Notes: generated from the letters alone by a model not told the origin. 64,000 nt of DNA from Prevotella sp. HUN102 (GCF_000688375.1 NZ_JIAF01000004.1:682001-746000); one strand, 5' to 3'. Shown: positions 17,009 through 26,411, counted from the first letter of the stretch. Made by a program: numbers and translations.

Positions 17009-18304
17009 ATGGAGAAATTCATCCATTATGTGTGGAAACACAGGCTTTTCCCCCTTTCCGAACTTGCAACTACTGACCATCAGCCAGTAGAGATAATTGA
17101 CACGGGACTGCACAACCACGATGCCGGTCCCGATTTCTTCAATGCAAAAGTGAAAATCGGCGGCACCGTATGGGTGGGAAATGTGGAAATACACCACAAG
17201 GCGTCCGACTGGTATCTGCATGGACACGAAAAAGATGCACGTTACAATAACGTGATTCTGCACGTAGTGGGCGTTTCCGACACGATGGTAAAGAAGGAAA
17301 ACGGAGAAATTCTGCCTCAGTTAGTGCTCCCCGTACCTGTTTCGGTGGAGCAGAACTACAAGGAGCTGCTCGCCACAGACCATTATCCGCCGTGCTACAA
17401 GATTATCCCCACGCTCACCCGACTGATGATTCACTCGTGGATGACGGCCTTGCAGACCGAACGGCTCGAACAGCGCACAGCAGCCATACAGCAACGGGTG
17501 GACGACTGCAACGGAAATTGGGAAGCCGCCTACTTCGTTACGCTGGCACGCAACTACGGATTCGGTATCAACGGCGACGCTTTCGAGCAATGGGCGAAGC
17601 ACATTCCCCTGATTGCCGTAGACCATCACCGAGACGATTTATTCCAAATCGAAGCCATCTTTATGGGACAGGCCGGACTGCTGGAGCTGAAATCCGTTCC
17701 CGAACGCTATCAGGAGGAGGCCGTCCGTGAAGGCTATTTCGGCAGACTGAGAACCGAATACCAGTATCTGGCGCATAAGTTCTCGCTCAATCCGATTGAG
17801 GCGGGACTGTGGAAGTTTCTCCGGCTCCGTCCGCAGAACTTCCCTCACATCAGAATTGCGCAGTTGGCAAATCTCTACTATCAGAGAAAGGCAGGTCTGG
17901 TAGCCCTCATAGACTGTCAGACCATCGAAGAAGTGGCCGAACTCCTGCAAACACAGGTTACGCCCTACTGGGAAATGCACTATACCTTCGGCTCGGAGAG
18001 CACCAAAAGCAGGAAAACGCTCTCGAAAGCATCCCTCCAACTGCTGATAATCAACACCGTGGTGCCGATGCTCTTCGCCTACGGGCGGCACAAGTCTTCG
18101 GAAAAGCTCTGCGGCCGTGCCTTCGATTTCCTCGAAACGCTGAAAGCAGAGAACAATCACATCGTGCGAATGTGGCGTGAAGTGGGCTTGGAGGTGGATT
18201 CGGCGGGCGACTCACAGGCACTCATCCAACTGAAAAAGGAATACTGCGACCGGAAGGACTGCCTCCGTTGCAGAATAGGTTACGAATATTTAAAAGCAAG
18301 ATAA
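17009..18304 (+). CDS. DUF2851 family protein
   Basis: A conserved Bacteroidota protein of unknown function, 431 residues. The start at 17009 (MEKFIHYVWKH) is the family start. Visible family features are the N-terminal WKHRLFPLSEL, the acidic/aromatic motif DTGLHNHDAGPDFFNAKV and GNVEIHHKASDWYLHGH, followed by YNNVILHVV (about 28-90). This region looks like a nuclease-type core with conserved His, Asp and Glu, but no activity is established. The C-terminal part is helical and ends with a Cys pair (CDRKDCLRCRIG). The stop overlaps directly with the start of the thioesterase gene, so the two are cotranscribed. Confidence 0.85.
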   Translation: MEKFIHYVWKHRLFPLSELATTDHQPVEIIDTGLHNHDAGPDFFNAKVKIGGTVWVGNVEIHHKASDWYLHGHEKDARYNNVILHVVGVSDTMVKKENGEILPQLVLPVPVSVEQNYKELLATDHYPPCYKIIPTLTRLMIHSWMTALQTERLEQRTAAIQQRVDDCNGNWEAAYFVTLARNYGFGINGDAFEQWAKHIPLIAVDHHRDDLFQIEAIFMGQAGLLELKSVPERYQEEAVREGYFGRLRTEYQYLAHKFSLNPIEAGLWKFLRLRPQNFPHIRIAQLANLYYQRKAGLVALIDCQTIEEVAELLQTQVTPYWEMHYTFGSESTKSRKTLSKASLQLLIINTVVPMLFAYGRHKSSEKLCGRAFDFLETLKAENNHIVRMWREVGLEVDSAGDSQALIQLKKEYCDRKDCLRCRIGYEYLKAR

Positions 18305-18724
18305 ATGAAGACAAACAAGAATTACATTTATGAAACCCGTATGGAGGTGCGCGATTACGAGTGCGATATACAGGGAATTGTGAACAATGCGAATTACCTC
18401 CACTACACGGAACACACACGACATCGCTTCATTCGCTCGCTCGGAGTGAGTTTTGCGGAACTCCACGAAAAGGGAATTGACCCCGTAGTGGCGCGTATGC
18501 ACCTTGAATACAAGACGCCGCTGGTATGCGACGATGAATTTATTTCGCGCCTTGCACTCCGAAAAGAAGGCGTGAGATACGTATTCACGCACGACCTCTA
18601 TCGCGCCGGCGACGAGCGTCTCTGCTTTCACGCCGAGGTAACCCTCGTGATTCTGACCAACGGAAAACTCGGTCCGAGCAAGGAATACGACGAAGCATTT
18701 GCGAAAGTAATTCCAAACTTCTAA
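18305..18724 (+). CDS. Acyl-CoA thioesterase (4-hydroxybenzoyl-CoA thioesterase/YbgC type)
   Basis: A single hotdog-fold thioesterase of 139 residues that hydrolyses acyl-CoA or acyl-ACP thioesters. The family motif is present as YECDIQGIVNNANYLHY (about 18-34), with the catalytic acidic residue of the D-x-x-G-I-V signature and the hotdog helix after it. The ATG follows the stop of the DUF2851 gene without a gap, which indicates translational coupling. The physiological acyl group cannot be read from sequence. Confidence 0.85.
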   Translation: MKTNKNYIYETRMEVRDYECDIQGIVNNANYLHYTEHTRHRFIRSLGVSFAELHEKGIDPVVARMHLEYKTPLVCDDEFISRLALRKEGVRYVFTHDLYRAGDERLCFHAEVTLVILTNGKLGPSKEYDEAFAKVIPNF

Positions 18725-18851
18725 CGCCTTCTCGCGAAAGAGGCGGGCAAAGGATGGCTGCCGTGCGGTAGTCTGGCGCATCTTTTCACTCCGTCCATCG
18801 GCTCAGCCATCCCCGTCGTTGCCCCGTTAGTCCTCATTAAAGTCTTCTGTT

Positions 18852-19976
18852 ATGGATTCAGAAACACTCTACGCCGTTGCTCTGGCACGTATCAGCTATT
18901 TCAATTCCGCCGCATTGCTCGCCCTCTATCAGAGGACAGGCTCTGCAACGGCTGTCATTGAGAACCGAAACAACATAAGGGACATACTGCCCGATGCTTC
19001 GCCACACCTCGTTGAGGGTTTGCAGGATATGGATAATGCCCTGAAACGGGCTGAAGAGGAACTGAAATACAACGAGGAGCACGGCATCAAAATACTCTGT
19101 TTCAACGATGCTGACTACCCACAGCGTATGCGTGAATGTGCCGATGCGCCTTTGGTGCTATTCTATAAAGGCAATGCCGACTTGAATAAAAGGCATACTA
19201 TCAATATCGTCGGCACTCGCCACTGCACCACCTACGGTCAGGAACTCATCAGAATATTCACGCGTGAACTGCAGTCGCTCTGTCCCGACGTGCTCGTATT
19301 CAGCGGTCTGGCTTACGGAATAGACATTGCAGCCCATCGGGAGGCACTCAGCAATGGAATAGACACCGTGGGAGTGGTGGCGCACGGACTCGACGACATC
19401 TACCCAAGAGGGCACCGGGAGACGGCAACCAAGATGATACAGCAAGGCGGTCTGCTCACGGAATACACCACACGGACGCAGCCCATAGCCAAGAATTTCG
19501 TGCAGCGCAACAGAATTGTAGCCGGATGCTCGGACGCCACCGTGCTCATTGAGTCGGCGGCAAAGGGTGGCGGTCTCATCACTTGCAGCATTGCACGCAG
19601 CTATCATCGCGATGTCTTTGCCTTTCCCGGTGCCATTGGCGCAGAGTTCAGCGAAGGCTGCAACAACCTGATTCGCGACAACGGCGCAAGCCTCATCACA
19701 TCGGCCTGCGACCTTGTGAAGGCTATGAACTGGGACGGCGACGTGAAACTGGAGAAAGCGCAGAAGCAAGGCATTGAGCGCAGCCTTTTCCCCGACCTTT
19801 CGGCAGATGAGCAGGCCATCGTAAACGTGCTGAAAAAGAACAATGACCTGCAAATCAACCTCCTTTCCGTGCAGAGCAACATCGCAATATCAAGACTGAC
19901 GGCGCTCTTGTTTGAGTTGGAGATGAAGGGAGTGGTGAAGACAATGGCCGGAGGATGCTATCATCTTTTAGGATAA
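18852..19976 (+). CDS. dprA: DNA-processing protein DprA
   Basis: A single-stranded DNA binding protein that loads RecA during natural transformation and is also kept in bacteria not known to be competent. The 374-residue protein has an N-terminal helical domain (helix-hairpin-helix-like, 1-75), the Rossmann DprA core with NIVGTRHCTTYGQELI (about 117-132), FSGLAYGIDIAAH (about 156-168) and RNRIVAGCSDATVLIE, and a C-terminal winged-helix domain (about 310-374). All the usual motifs are present. It follows the thioesterase by 127 bp. A copy of the palindromic repeat lies downstream. Confidence 0.93.
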   Translation: MDSETLYAVALARISYFNSAALLALYQRTGSATAVIENRNNIRDILPDASPHLVEGLQDMDNALKRAEEELKYNEEHGIKILCFNDADYPQRMRECADAPLVLFYKGNADLNKRHTINIVGTRHCTTYGQELIRIFTRELQSLCPDVLVFSGLAYGIDIAAHREALSNGIDTVGVVAHGLDDIYPRGHRETATKMIQQGGLLTEYTTRTQPIAKNFVQRNRIVAGCSDATVLIESAAKGGGLITCSIARSYHRDVFAFPGAIGAEFSEGCNNLIRDNGASLITSACDLVKAMNWDGDVKLEKAQKQGIERSLFPDLSADEQAIVNVLKKNNDLQINLLSVQSNIAISRLTALLFELEMKGVVKTMAGGCYHLLG

Positions 19977-20091
19977 TTCAAGATTCAGGCAGTCATTATC
20001 CATTTCTAATTATTCACGTTTTGCCTTATTCTAGTACGTTCTCCCCTGTTCCGGACACAGGTTCTGCAAGTATCATTTTGTGCAGTTGAAC

Positions 20092-20229
20092 ACACGTTTT
20101 GCAAATGACCGAAGAATGCAATGCAATCTTCGGTCATTTGCGTTCCGTTTTTGCGAAGATTGCATTGCATTCTTCGCACGTTTGAAAATCGGAAAAATAT
20201 CCGTTGATTTTCAGTTACTTACAAGTTGC
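20092..20229 (-). repeat. Dispersed palindromic repeat, copy B
   Basis: A copy in the opposite orientation to copy A. Two palindromes can be read, CCGAAGAATGCAATGCAATC and GCGAAGATTGCATTGCATTC, each closing with its complement. The characteristic flank appears reversed as TTGATTTTCAGTTACTTAC. It lies between dprA and the following gene. Confidence 0.85.
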
Positions 20230-20328
20230 ATTGTGTTTCTCGTGTTCCGTAAACCCGAAGTGCAGTTTGACAAAAGGATAAACAGGCTTATTTATTGCTT
20301 TGCAGATACTGAACTTATTCAGAAAATG

Positions 20329-20359
20329 TTGTTCTTTTGCAGATTATTTATTATCTTTG
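20329..20359 (+). promoter_or_regulatory. Promoter of the TPR-like protein gene
   Basis: TTG at 20329-20331, a 20-bp spacer and TATCTTTG at 20352-20359. This places transcription start near 20366 and supports the ATG at 20384. Confidence 0.7.
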
Positions 20360-20383
20360 TGTTTGAAGAAAGGGGACGATACT

Positions 20384-21319
20384 ATGGAAGTGAAAGACAT
20401 TTTTGAACTCGGAAAGCAGGGAAGAACGGAGGAAGCCTATGCTGCCATCCGACCAATGTATGCTGCGCACAAAGGACATTACACCACGATTGCGATGTTC
20501 TGGGTGGGTGTTGATATGATGCAGTTGCGCTATCAGCAACGAAAGCTCGCAGAAGCCTACAAGATTTTCCAAAGTCTGCTGCGCCTTTATCCCACGATGG
20601 ACGACAAAGAACTGCGGGGGCAGTCGGCTATGATGCGTGCGGCACTACTCGTTTTCGAGCATCATCCGGACTTCTCTATGCTCGAGTTCATCACGGATTG
20701 GGGAATCGGAAAACTCTCTGACGAGGACTGGACGATAGGCAACAGCAACGGGCATCCTGTTCCTTCGATTGCTATGCGTGTAGTAGGCAAGGTTTTCAAG
20801 GAAGTGGAGGGAAAGCCCACCGTGGATATGGCACTGAAAGCTGCTCCGATTCTCGCAGAGGCACTGAAGCACAGCCCCTACAATATGAACAATCAGCGTT
20901 ATAAGGCTATGATCTACAAGATAATGGGCAAGAAGGACAAGGCTATCAACATCTATCGGCACCTGCTTCGGAACCATCGCCAGTCGTATCTATACCACGA
21001 ACTTTCGGAGTTGATAGAGGACCGGAGCTGCAAGATAGCCCTGCTCTGCAAGGCAATAGTGAACCAGCGTGAAGAGAAATACCGACAGCGTATGCGTTTC
21101 ACGCTCGCAAATATGCTTTTCAGAGACAACAAGCCCGGGGCAAAGTATGAGTTGGAAAAGTGCATTGCTGCCCGAAAGCAAGCCGGATACACCATAACTT
21201 GGGAAATGCAGAATCTTTCGGCAAGTCTAAAGGAAGTGGTTGCTGCGAGCGATATGGCGCAAAGGAGCTTTTACAAGGAACAGGAAAGGGTTGTGGAACG
21301 CTTAATCCGTGGTTCGTAA
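20384..21319 (+). CDS. TPR-like helical-repeat protein of unknown function
   Basis: A soluble cytoplasmic protein of 311 residues with no signal peptide. The start at 20384 (MEVKDIFELGKQG) is supported by the promoter; an earlier in-frame ATG at 20300 lies upstream of the -7 box. The sequence is almost wholly helical, with TPR-like pairs such as GRTEEAYAAIRPMYAAH (about 11-27), KLAEAYKIFQSLLRLYP and KDKAINIYRHLLRNHRQS (about 200). It is likely a scaffold or partner-binding protein. A similar protein of unknown role is common in Prevotella-like genomes, as far as can be recalled. Confidence 0.6.
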   Translation: MEVKDIFELGKQGRTEEAYAAIRPMYAAHKGHYTTIAMFWVGVDMMQLRYQQRKLAEAYKIFQSLLRLYPTMDDKELRGQSAMMRAALLVFEHHPDFSMLEFITDWGIGKLSDEDWTIGNSNGHPVPSIAMRVVGKVFKEVEGKPTVDMALKAAPILAEALKHSPYNMNNQRYKAMIYKIMGKKDKAINIYRHLLRNHRQSYLYHELSELIEDRSCKIALLCKAIVNQREEKYRQRMRFTLANMLFRDNKPGAKYELEKCIAARKQAGYTITWEMQNLSASLKEVVAASDMAQRSFYKEQERVVERLIRGS

Positions 21320-21389
21320 TTCCGTATTTCCCCTGTCTGCCCGTCCCTGTTTCTGTGTCCACTTGTTTCCGTTTTTCAAAAAATCCTAT

Positions 21390-21397
21390 TACCTTTG
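21390..21397 (+). promoter_or_regulatory. -7 box of the phosphodiesterase gene
   Basis: TACCTTTG, 18 bp before the ATG at 21416. It supports this start over the in-frame ATG at 21395, which lies inside the box. Confidence 0.6.
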
Positions 21398-21415
21398 CGA
21401 AAAATAAAAGACACT

Positions 21416-21958
21416 ATGAAGTATTTATTGGTTTCAGATATCCACGGTTGCCGTCCGGCATTGGAAAGAGTATTGAGGTTCTACGACGAAGAGCATTGCG
21501 ATATGCTCTGCATTCTCGGCGATATATTGAACTACGGGCCGCGAAATTCCATACCGGAGGGACTCGATCCGAAGGGAATTGTGGAACTGCTGAACGAACG
21601 TGCGAAGGAAATTGTAGCCATCAGGGGCAACTGCGACGGCGAAGTGGATCAGATGCTGCTGCACTTTCCCATCCTCGGCGACTATCTTCTGCTCGTAGAT
21701 GAAGGCAGAAAACTGTTCCTTACCCACGGCCACATATACAACAAGGATCAGATGCCGCGGGGAGATTTCGATGCCGTCGTCTATGGACACACGCACCTTT
21801 GGGAGTTGACGCCGCAGGGCGGAACGCTGATTTGCAATACCGGCTCCATCACATTCCCGAAAGGAGGCAACGAAGCAACGTTTATGACCTATGAAAACGG
21901 AGTTTTCACGGCGTATAATATGGAAGGCGAGAAGCTGAAGGAGGCAAGGATAGGATAG
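21416..21958 (+). CDS. YfcE/MJ0936-type metallophosphoesterase
   Basis: A small calcineurin-like phosphodiesterase (180 residues) with a two-metal centre. All five blocks are visible: SDIHG (about 7-11), GDILNYGPRN (about 35-44), GNCD (about 70-73), THGH (about 103-106) and GHTH (about 122-125). Family members hydrolyse phosphodiesters such as bis-p-nitrophenyl phosphate in vitro. The natural substrate is unknown. It lies convergent to dus, with a shared terminator between them. Confidence 0.9.
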   Translation: MKYLLVSDIHGCRPALERVLRFYDEEHCDMLCILGDILNYGPRNSIPEGLDPKGIVELLNERAKEIVAIRGNCDGEVDQMLLHFPILGDYLLLVDEGRKLFLTHGHIYNKDQMPRGDFDAVVYGHTHLWELTPQGGTLICNTGSITFPKGGNEATFMTYENGVFTAYNMEGEKLKEARIG

Positions 21959-21961
21959 AAC

Positions 21962-22000
21962 TGACGGAGGGAAGATTATCAAGTAATCTTCCCTCCGTCA
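21962..22000. terminator. Bidirectional terminator between the phosphodiesterase gene and dus
   Basis: A perfect 17-bp stem (TGACGGAGGGAAGATTA with its complement) and a short CTTG loop. T-rich sequence is modest on both sides, so it probably serves both convergent genes. Confidence 0.85.
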
Positions 22001-22023
22001 ATTCTGTTCACACTTCTTCGGTG

Positions 22024-22989
22024 CTAAATTCCTTCTTTCAGCCGTTCCCTGCACATTTCCAGTATTCCGATAAGCTCATCCATCTTGCCCGCACGCAGCA
22101 TAGCGATGCGCGTTTGCTTGAAGTCGGGGATGCCTTTGAATATTGGCGACGCAGCCAGATGACGGCGCGTGTGCAGAATACCCCGATATTCGTCGATGCG
22201 CTCCACGTTGATGCGCAGCATTTCTTCGAGCACGTCAAGCTTCTGGTCGAGCGTCAGAGGGGCGGATGTCTGTTCAGCAAAGAGCCAAGGACAGCCGAAG
22301 GTGGCACGGCCAATCATCACTGCGTCCACGCCGTACTGTTCAAAACGCTCGTTCGCCTGAACAACGCTCATCACGTCGCCGTTGCCTATGATGGGAATGC
22401 GTATGCGTGGATTCTTCTTTACCTCGCCAATCAGCGTCCAGTCGGCTTCGCCGGTGTACATCTGTGCACGCGTTCTGCCGTGTATGGTCAGTGCCTGAAT
22501 GCCGCAATCCTGTAATTGCTCGGACAGTTCCGTAATAATGAGGCTGTTGGCATCCCATCCGAGACGCGTTTTCACGGTAACGGGAGTGTTTACGGCTTTC
22601 ACTACTTCGCGCGTGATGTCTAAAAGCAGAGGCACGTTGCGCAACATACCCGATCCGGCACCCTTTCCTGCAACCTTCTTTACCGGACAGCCGAAGTTGA
22701 TGTCGATTACATCAGGCTTTACCTGCTCTACAATCTTCGCCGCTTCTACCATCGATTCCACGTCCCGGCCGTATATCTGTATGCCGACGGGGCGTTCCTC
22801 CTCGTTAATGACAATCTTATTGAGCGTCGATTTAATGTTGCGCACCACGGCTTCAGCCGAGACAAATTCCGTGTAGACCATTGCAGCACCGAAACGCTTG
22901 CACATTCGCCGGAAACCTATGTCTGTAACATCTTCCATCGGTGCTAAGAACAGGGGACGTTCTCCAAAATCTATTGTTCCAATCTTCAT
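22024..22989 (-). CDS. dus: tRNA-dihydrouridine synthase
   Basis: A flavin-dependent enzyme that reduces uridines in the tRNA D-loop. The 321-residue protein starts MKIGTID at 22989; the longer frame from 23034 crosses the promoter and was rejected. The FMN-binding TIM barrel begins with LAPMEDVTDIGFRR. The catalytic Cys is in DINFGCPVKKV (about 95-105). The KTRLGWD and IHGRTRAQMY motifs and the NGDV phosphate-binding loop follow. The order matches the DusB type. The promoter box ends five bases before the ATG, so the mRNA may be nearly leaderless. Confidence 0.92.
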   Translation of the reverse strand: MKIGTIDFGERPLFLAPMEDVTDIGFRRMCKRFGAAMVYTEFVSAEAVVRNIKSTLNKIVINEEERPVGIQIYGRDVESMVEAAKIVEQVKPDVIDINFGCPVKKVAGKGAGSGMLRNVPLLLDITREVVKAVNTPVTVKTRLGWDANSLIITELSEQLQDCGIQALTIHGRTRAQMYTGEADWTLIGEVKKNPRIRIPIIGNGDVMSVVQANERFEQYGVDAVMIGRATFGCPWLFAEQTSAPLTLDQKLDVLEEMLRINVERIDEYRGILHTRRHLAASPIFKGIPDFKQTRIAMLRAGKMDELIGILEMCRERLKEGI

Positions 22990-22994
22990 AGGTG

Positions 22995-23002
22995 CAAAGG
23001 TA
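22995..23002 (-). promoter_or_regulatory. -7 box very close to the dus start codon
   Basis: TACCTTTG on the minus strand, five bases upstream of the dus ATG. In Bacteroidota transcription begins about seven bases after this box, so the message would start at or next to the initiation codon. Confidence 0.55.
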
Positions 23003-23145
23003 AGAAAAAAATAGCAAAAGCCTTCAAATAACACTTTTTGTCGTCTCTTAGACTTTGTTCAGTTCATTTATAACTAATTATAGGCACGGAAAACGGCTGT
23101 CTGAAAAATTATCCATACTTTTGGCGCATCTAATATGACTGTTGA

Positions 23146-23748
23146 ATGTGCAGAAGATATATTTTTATTCTATTGGCATTATGGGCATCGGTTCAGACGA
23201 ATGCACAAGAGACATTGGTCTGCGATGGGCTGACCAAGTTTCCTTTGCGCGACATCAAGGTGATGGCAGATGGCAAACTGATTGGGAAAACCACCTATCT
23301 CGGGCTGATTCAACTGCCTGATTCGTTCCAGACGGCTACCTTTTCGGGCGAAGGCTTTCGCAATGAGAAGCTCACGCGTGAAGAAGTTCTGCGCGATACC
23401 GTCTTTCTCTATCCGGCCAAAAACTATCTGAACGAAGTGGTGGTAATAGGAAAACATATTGTCAGCGGCAAGGATCTGCTGGCCAAGATGCCCAAACGCG
23501 ACATTTTGGAAGAGGCACCTGCACACGCAGTCGGAGAATTTGATTTCGGCCTGATGCTCGACAAGCGTTTGAGAAGAGACAAAAAGCACGTGGCACAACT
23601 GAGAAAGATATTCAAGAAGCTCGACGGCACCGACACCGAAGACCCTATTATGCGAGCATACAGGGAAACAATGCTCGAAAAGAAAGCGAAGCGGATTGCC
23701 GAGGAACGAAGGAAGGAGAAGGAAAGAAGGGAAGGTTATGCGCCGTAG
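23146..23748 (+). CDS. Exported protein with carboxypeptidase-regulatory-like fold, unknown function
   Basis: A 200-residue exported protein with a signal peptide (MCRRYIFILLALWASVQTNA). Residues 22-105 look like one beta-sandwich domain of the carboxypeptidase-D regulatory-like type often seen at the N-terminus of SusC-like receptors (the LRDIKVMADGKLIGKT pattern, ending LNEVVVIGKH). Here no receptor follows. The C-terminal 50 residues are highly charged and helical (KKAKRIAEERRKEKERRE). It could be a small envelope adaptor. TACTTTTG at 23116-23123 is the likely -7 box. Confidence 0.6.
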   Translation: MCRRYIFILLALWASVQTNAQETLVCDGLTKFPLRDIKVMADGKLIGKTTYLGLIQLPDSFQTATFSGEGFRNEKLTREEVLRDTVFLYPAKNYLNEVVVIGKHIVSGKDLLAKMPKRDILEEAPAHAVGEFDFGLMLDKRLRRDKKHVAQLRKIFKKLDGTDTEDPIMRAYRETMLEKKAKRIAEERRKEKERREGYAP

Positions 23749-23827
23749 GACGGCAGATTAGATAGCCAAACACCCATTGTTGTCTGCATTCAGACTTATC
23801 CTTAAATTCGGGTGTCGAAGTACGATT

Positions 23828-23945
23828 TCCAAGTAACCGAAGATTGCACGGCAATCTTCGCAAGAATGCAAGACAAACGTGCGAAGAATGCGTTCCATTC
23901 TTCGCACGTTTGCAAATGAATATTTTATCTGTTGATTATCAATTA
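23828..23945 (-). repeat. Dispersed palindromic repeat, copy C
   Basis: The reverse orientation again: palindromes CCGAAGATTGC...CAATCTTCGC and GTGCGAAGAATGC...CATTCTTCGCAC, then the reversed flank TTGATTATCAATTACTTA. It lies between two convergent genes. Confidence 0.82.
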
Positions 23946-24002
23946 CTTATATTCGTACCTGGTATATTCTCGTCGCCTTGTCCCCTTACCTCAAGTTCAG
24001 GC

Positions 24003-24725
24003 TTACAAATACAATATTGCCTCGTTGCCTTCATTGAAAAGAAGGTCGAGGATGCTGAGATTGGGCTGGAAAGGATATTTATGGCGGTACACCTGATAGT
24101 AGGTCTTGGGATGGAAATCGGCATCCTGCAACGGTTTCTTCGGATGAATGGCTTCACGGAAGTCGGAATAAGGGTATTCTGACGCTTCATCGGCAATGGG
24201 AATGAACTCCGTTGAGAAACTGTATTTGGGACGAACATCGAGCAATTCGCACATCTTCTCCATAATTGCCGTGTTGAAGTCGAGCAGATAGTCCCACTTC
24301 TTTTCAAAGAAAGGGCGTATGTCGTCCTGATAATACTCGAAGAACGGACTTTCGCCATACGACGATAGCAGCGCATTCCAGTGCAGATGACGCCAGTTGG
24401 CGTGGTCGCTGATGCGCACATCCTTCATTTCGCACTTGCTTCCCTCGAACTTCTCCACGGGGATTGACAGCGACTGCAAGCCGTTTGCCGTCGCTATCAC
24501 GCACCGGTTCCGGTAGGTCTGCTTCACGAAATGGTCGTGTTGCTCAATCACGCACTCGTACCTGTTGAGCTTCTGATACCATTGCACGGGACCAAAATAG
24601 GCAGAAGAGAGAATGCACACCCTGCCATTATCTGCCCTTGCTCCCTGTTCTTCCCCACAAGGATGGGAAACCGCCGCTGCTCCCTCACGGCATTTGCCGT
24701 TATTATCTGATGAAACCATATTCAA
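24003..24725 (-). CDS. WbqC-family protein
   Basis: A member of the WbqC-like family, often found in polysaccharide or housekeeping clusters of Bacteroidota and without an established activity. The 240-residue protein has the family start ILSSAYFGPVQWYQKL (about 38-53), then YRNRCVIATANG and the conserved LHWNALLSSYGESPFFEYY (about 117-135). The first 36 residues, rich in Gly, Asn and Glu, are a poorly conserved extension. The start at 24725 or two codons later cannot be decided. The order dapB-lepB-WbqC on one strand is a conserved arrangement, but a terminator now separates this gene from lepB. Confidence 0.8.
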   Translation of the reverse strand: MNMVSSDNNGKCREGAAAVSHPCGEEQGARADNGRVCILSSAYFGPVQWYQKLNRYECVIEQHDHFVKQTYRNRCVIATANGLQSLSIPVEKFEGSKCEMKDVRISDHANWRHLHWNALLSSYGESPFFEYYQDDIRPFFEKKWDYLLDFNTAIMEKMCELLDVRPKYSFSTEFIPIADEASEYPYSDFREAIHPKKPLQDADFHPKTYYQVYRHKYPFQPNLSILDLLFNEGNEAILYL

Positions 24726-24785
24726 ATGTTACTTTATCTCATTATTATTATATGCTCCCCTATCAAGTGGAATGAGTCTGATAAG

Positions 24786-24822
24786 GAAACAAAAAACGCA
24801 AGCAGAAACCTCTGCCTGCGTT
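24786..24822 (-). terminator. Terminator after lepB
   Basis: On the minus strand, a stem AACGCAGGCAGA/TCTGCTTGCGTT around GGTT, followed by TTTTG. It lies 60 bp beyond the lepB stop and upstream of the WbqC gene. Confidence 0.85.
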
Positions 24823-24881
24823 ATATTCCGCTCTCCTCTGCATAAAGGAGAAGCAAAGGATAAGCCCGCCGAGAGCCACCT

Positions 24882-26411
24882 TTACTTTATATTATCCACC
24901 CACGTGAACAATCGGCTCCACCGAATACCACTCAATCCCTTTCTGTCAGGGTCGCTCGACCACCATACGAACAGTGGTTTGCCCACTATATGGTCTTCAG
25001 GCACGAAGCCCCAATAACGGCTGTCGGCAGAGTTATGACGATTGTCGCCCTGCATCCAGTAGTAATCGAGTTTGAAGGTGTACTTGCTGGTCTGCTTGCC
25101 GTTGATGAAAATCCTGCCGTTCCTCACTTCGAGGTCGTTGCCTTCATATACCTTGATGCAGCGTTCATAGACCGGAAGGTTGTTCATCGTCAGTTCAATG
25201 CTCTTTCCCTTTGCCGGAATCCATACCGGACCGTAGTTGTCGCGCGTCCAGTTATGATATTGATTGAGCGGATATACCGGTCCGGAATAAACATCCTTGT
25301 CCGTAACAAGGCGCATTTCCTTCACGACTCCCCTGCTCTTCAGTGCCGAAGCCGCATTCCTTGTCAGCGGCAAATAGCCGTCGTATTGCAAGGCAGCATT
25401 GTTCAGAATCAGTCCGTTGCTCACGTCGCAGCCGTGCAGACGGGATATGCTCTGCACATCTTCCACGCTGATGCCCAGTTCCTTGCGCATATCGTCGTAT
25501 TCTTCGCCGAGGAAATCGGCAGCCGTGATGTTGTTCAGCTTCACGAAATAGGTGTACTGCACGTTGTCCGGCTCCTTGTTTGCCTTTCCGTCGAGATAAA
25601 CCACCTTGTTCTTGATCTGCAACGTCTGTCCCGGAAGACCCACGCAACGCTTCACGTAGTTCTCACGACGGTCTGCCGGACGCGAATCTATCACTCCATA
25701 CGTCTGCGCATTTGCGGCAATGTAGCCCCGTCCCTTTGCGTATGCCTTGGCGTAGAAGTCTCTCTGCTCCATAGGATTCATATTACGGACGTTCAGCGTA
25801 GGATTCTCCTGCATCATCATATTGAGTCCGAGGGTGTAAACCGTCTGATAAAAATCCTGTGCCTGATAGTTAAGATCGCTCATAATGGTGTCGCCGGCAG
25901 GATAGTTGAACACCACGATGTCGTTTACCTTCACTTTTCCGAGTCCCTTCACGCGACGATATTCCCAGTGTGGTTTCTCAATATAGCTCTTGATATTGAA
26001 GAAAGGCAGCGTGTGCTGCGTGAGCGGCATCGCCAACGGAGTCTGCGGAATGCGCGGGCCATAGCTCACTTTGGAGACGAAAAGATAGTCGCCGGTAAGC
26101 AACGATTTCTCCAATGACGAGGAAGGAATCACATAGTTCTGGAAGAAGAACTGATTGACGAAATATACTGCCACGAGCGCGAAGACGATAGCGTCCACCC
26201 AGCTCATTACGAATCTCGCCGGTCCTTCAAAATTCTTCCACCACTGCCACTTTATTTTCTTCGTGATGTAGACATCGAAGATGAACGGAAGCGCGAAAAG
26301 TCCCAACCAGCTCTTCACCCAATACAGGAAAAGGAGATAGAGTAGTGTTACGATAATGAACTTAGCCCATTGTTTCTTTGGGTTCAGTTTAGCTTTTTCT
26401 TTATCAATCAT
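24882..26411 (-). CDS. lepB: Signal peptidase I, Bacteroidota long form
   Basis: A membrane-bound serine protease that removes signal peptides at the periplasmic face. The 509-residue protein is much longer than the E. coli enzyme because of an insert of about 140 residues between the catalytic Ser and Lys regions, typical of the phylum. Two hydrophobic segments (about 16-48 and 68-90) precede the catalytic block IPSSSLEKSLLTGDYL (nucleophile Ser99). The general-base Lys lies in RRENYVKRCVGLPG. The C-terminal box GDNRHNSADSRYWGFVPEDH is intact. A GTG seven codons upstream (26432) is a possible alternative start. It lies 57 bp downstream of dapB and is cotranscribed with it. Confidence 0.93.
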   Translation of the reverse strand: MIDKEKAKLNPKKQWAKFIIVTLLYLLFLYWVKSWLGLFALPFIFDVYITKKIKWQWWKNFEGPARFVMSWVDAIVFALVAVYFVNQFFFQNYVIPSSSLEKSLLTGDYLFVSKVSYGPRIPQTPLAMPLTQHTLPFFNIKSYIEKPHWEYRRVKGLGKVKVNDIVVFNYPAGDTIMSDLNYQAQDFYQTVYTLGLNMMMQENPTLNVRNMNPMEQRDFYAKAYAKGRGYIAANAQTYGVIDSRPADRRENYVKRCVGLPGQTLQIKNKVVYLDGKANKEPDNVQYTYFVKLNNITAADFLGEEYDDMRKELGISVEDVQSISRLHGCDVSNGLILNNAALQYDGYLPLTRNAASALKSRGVVKEMRLVTDKDVYSGPVYPLNQYHNWTRDNYGPVWIPAKGKSIELTMNNLPVYERCIKVYEGNDLEVRNGRIFINGKQTSKYTFKLDYYWMQGDNRHNSADSRYWGFVPEDHIVGKPLFVWWSSDPDRKGLSGIRWSRLFTWVDNIK

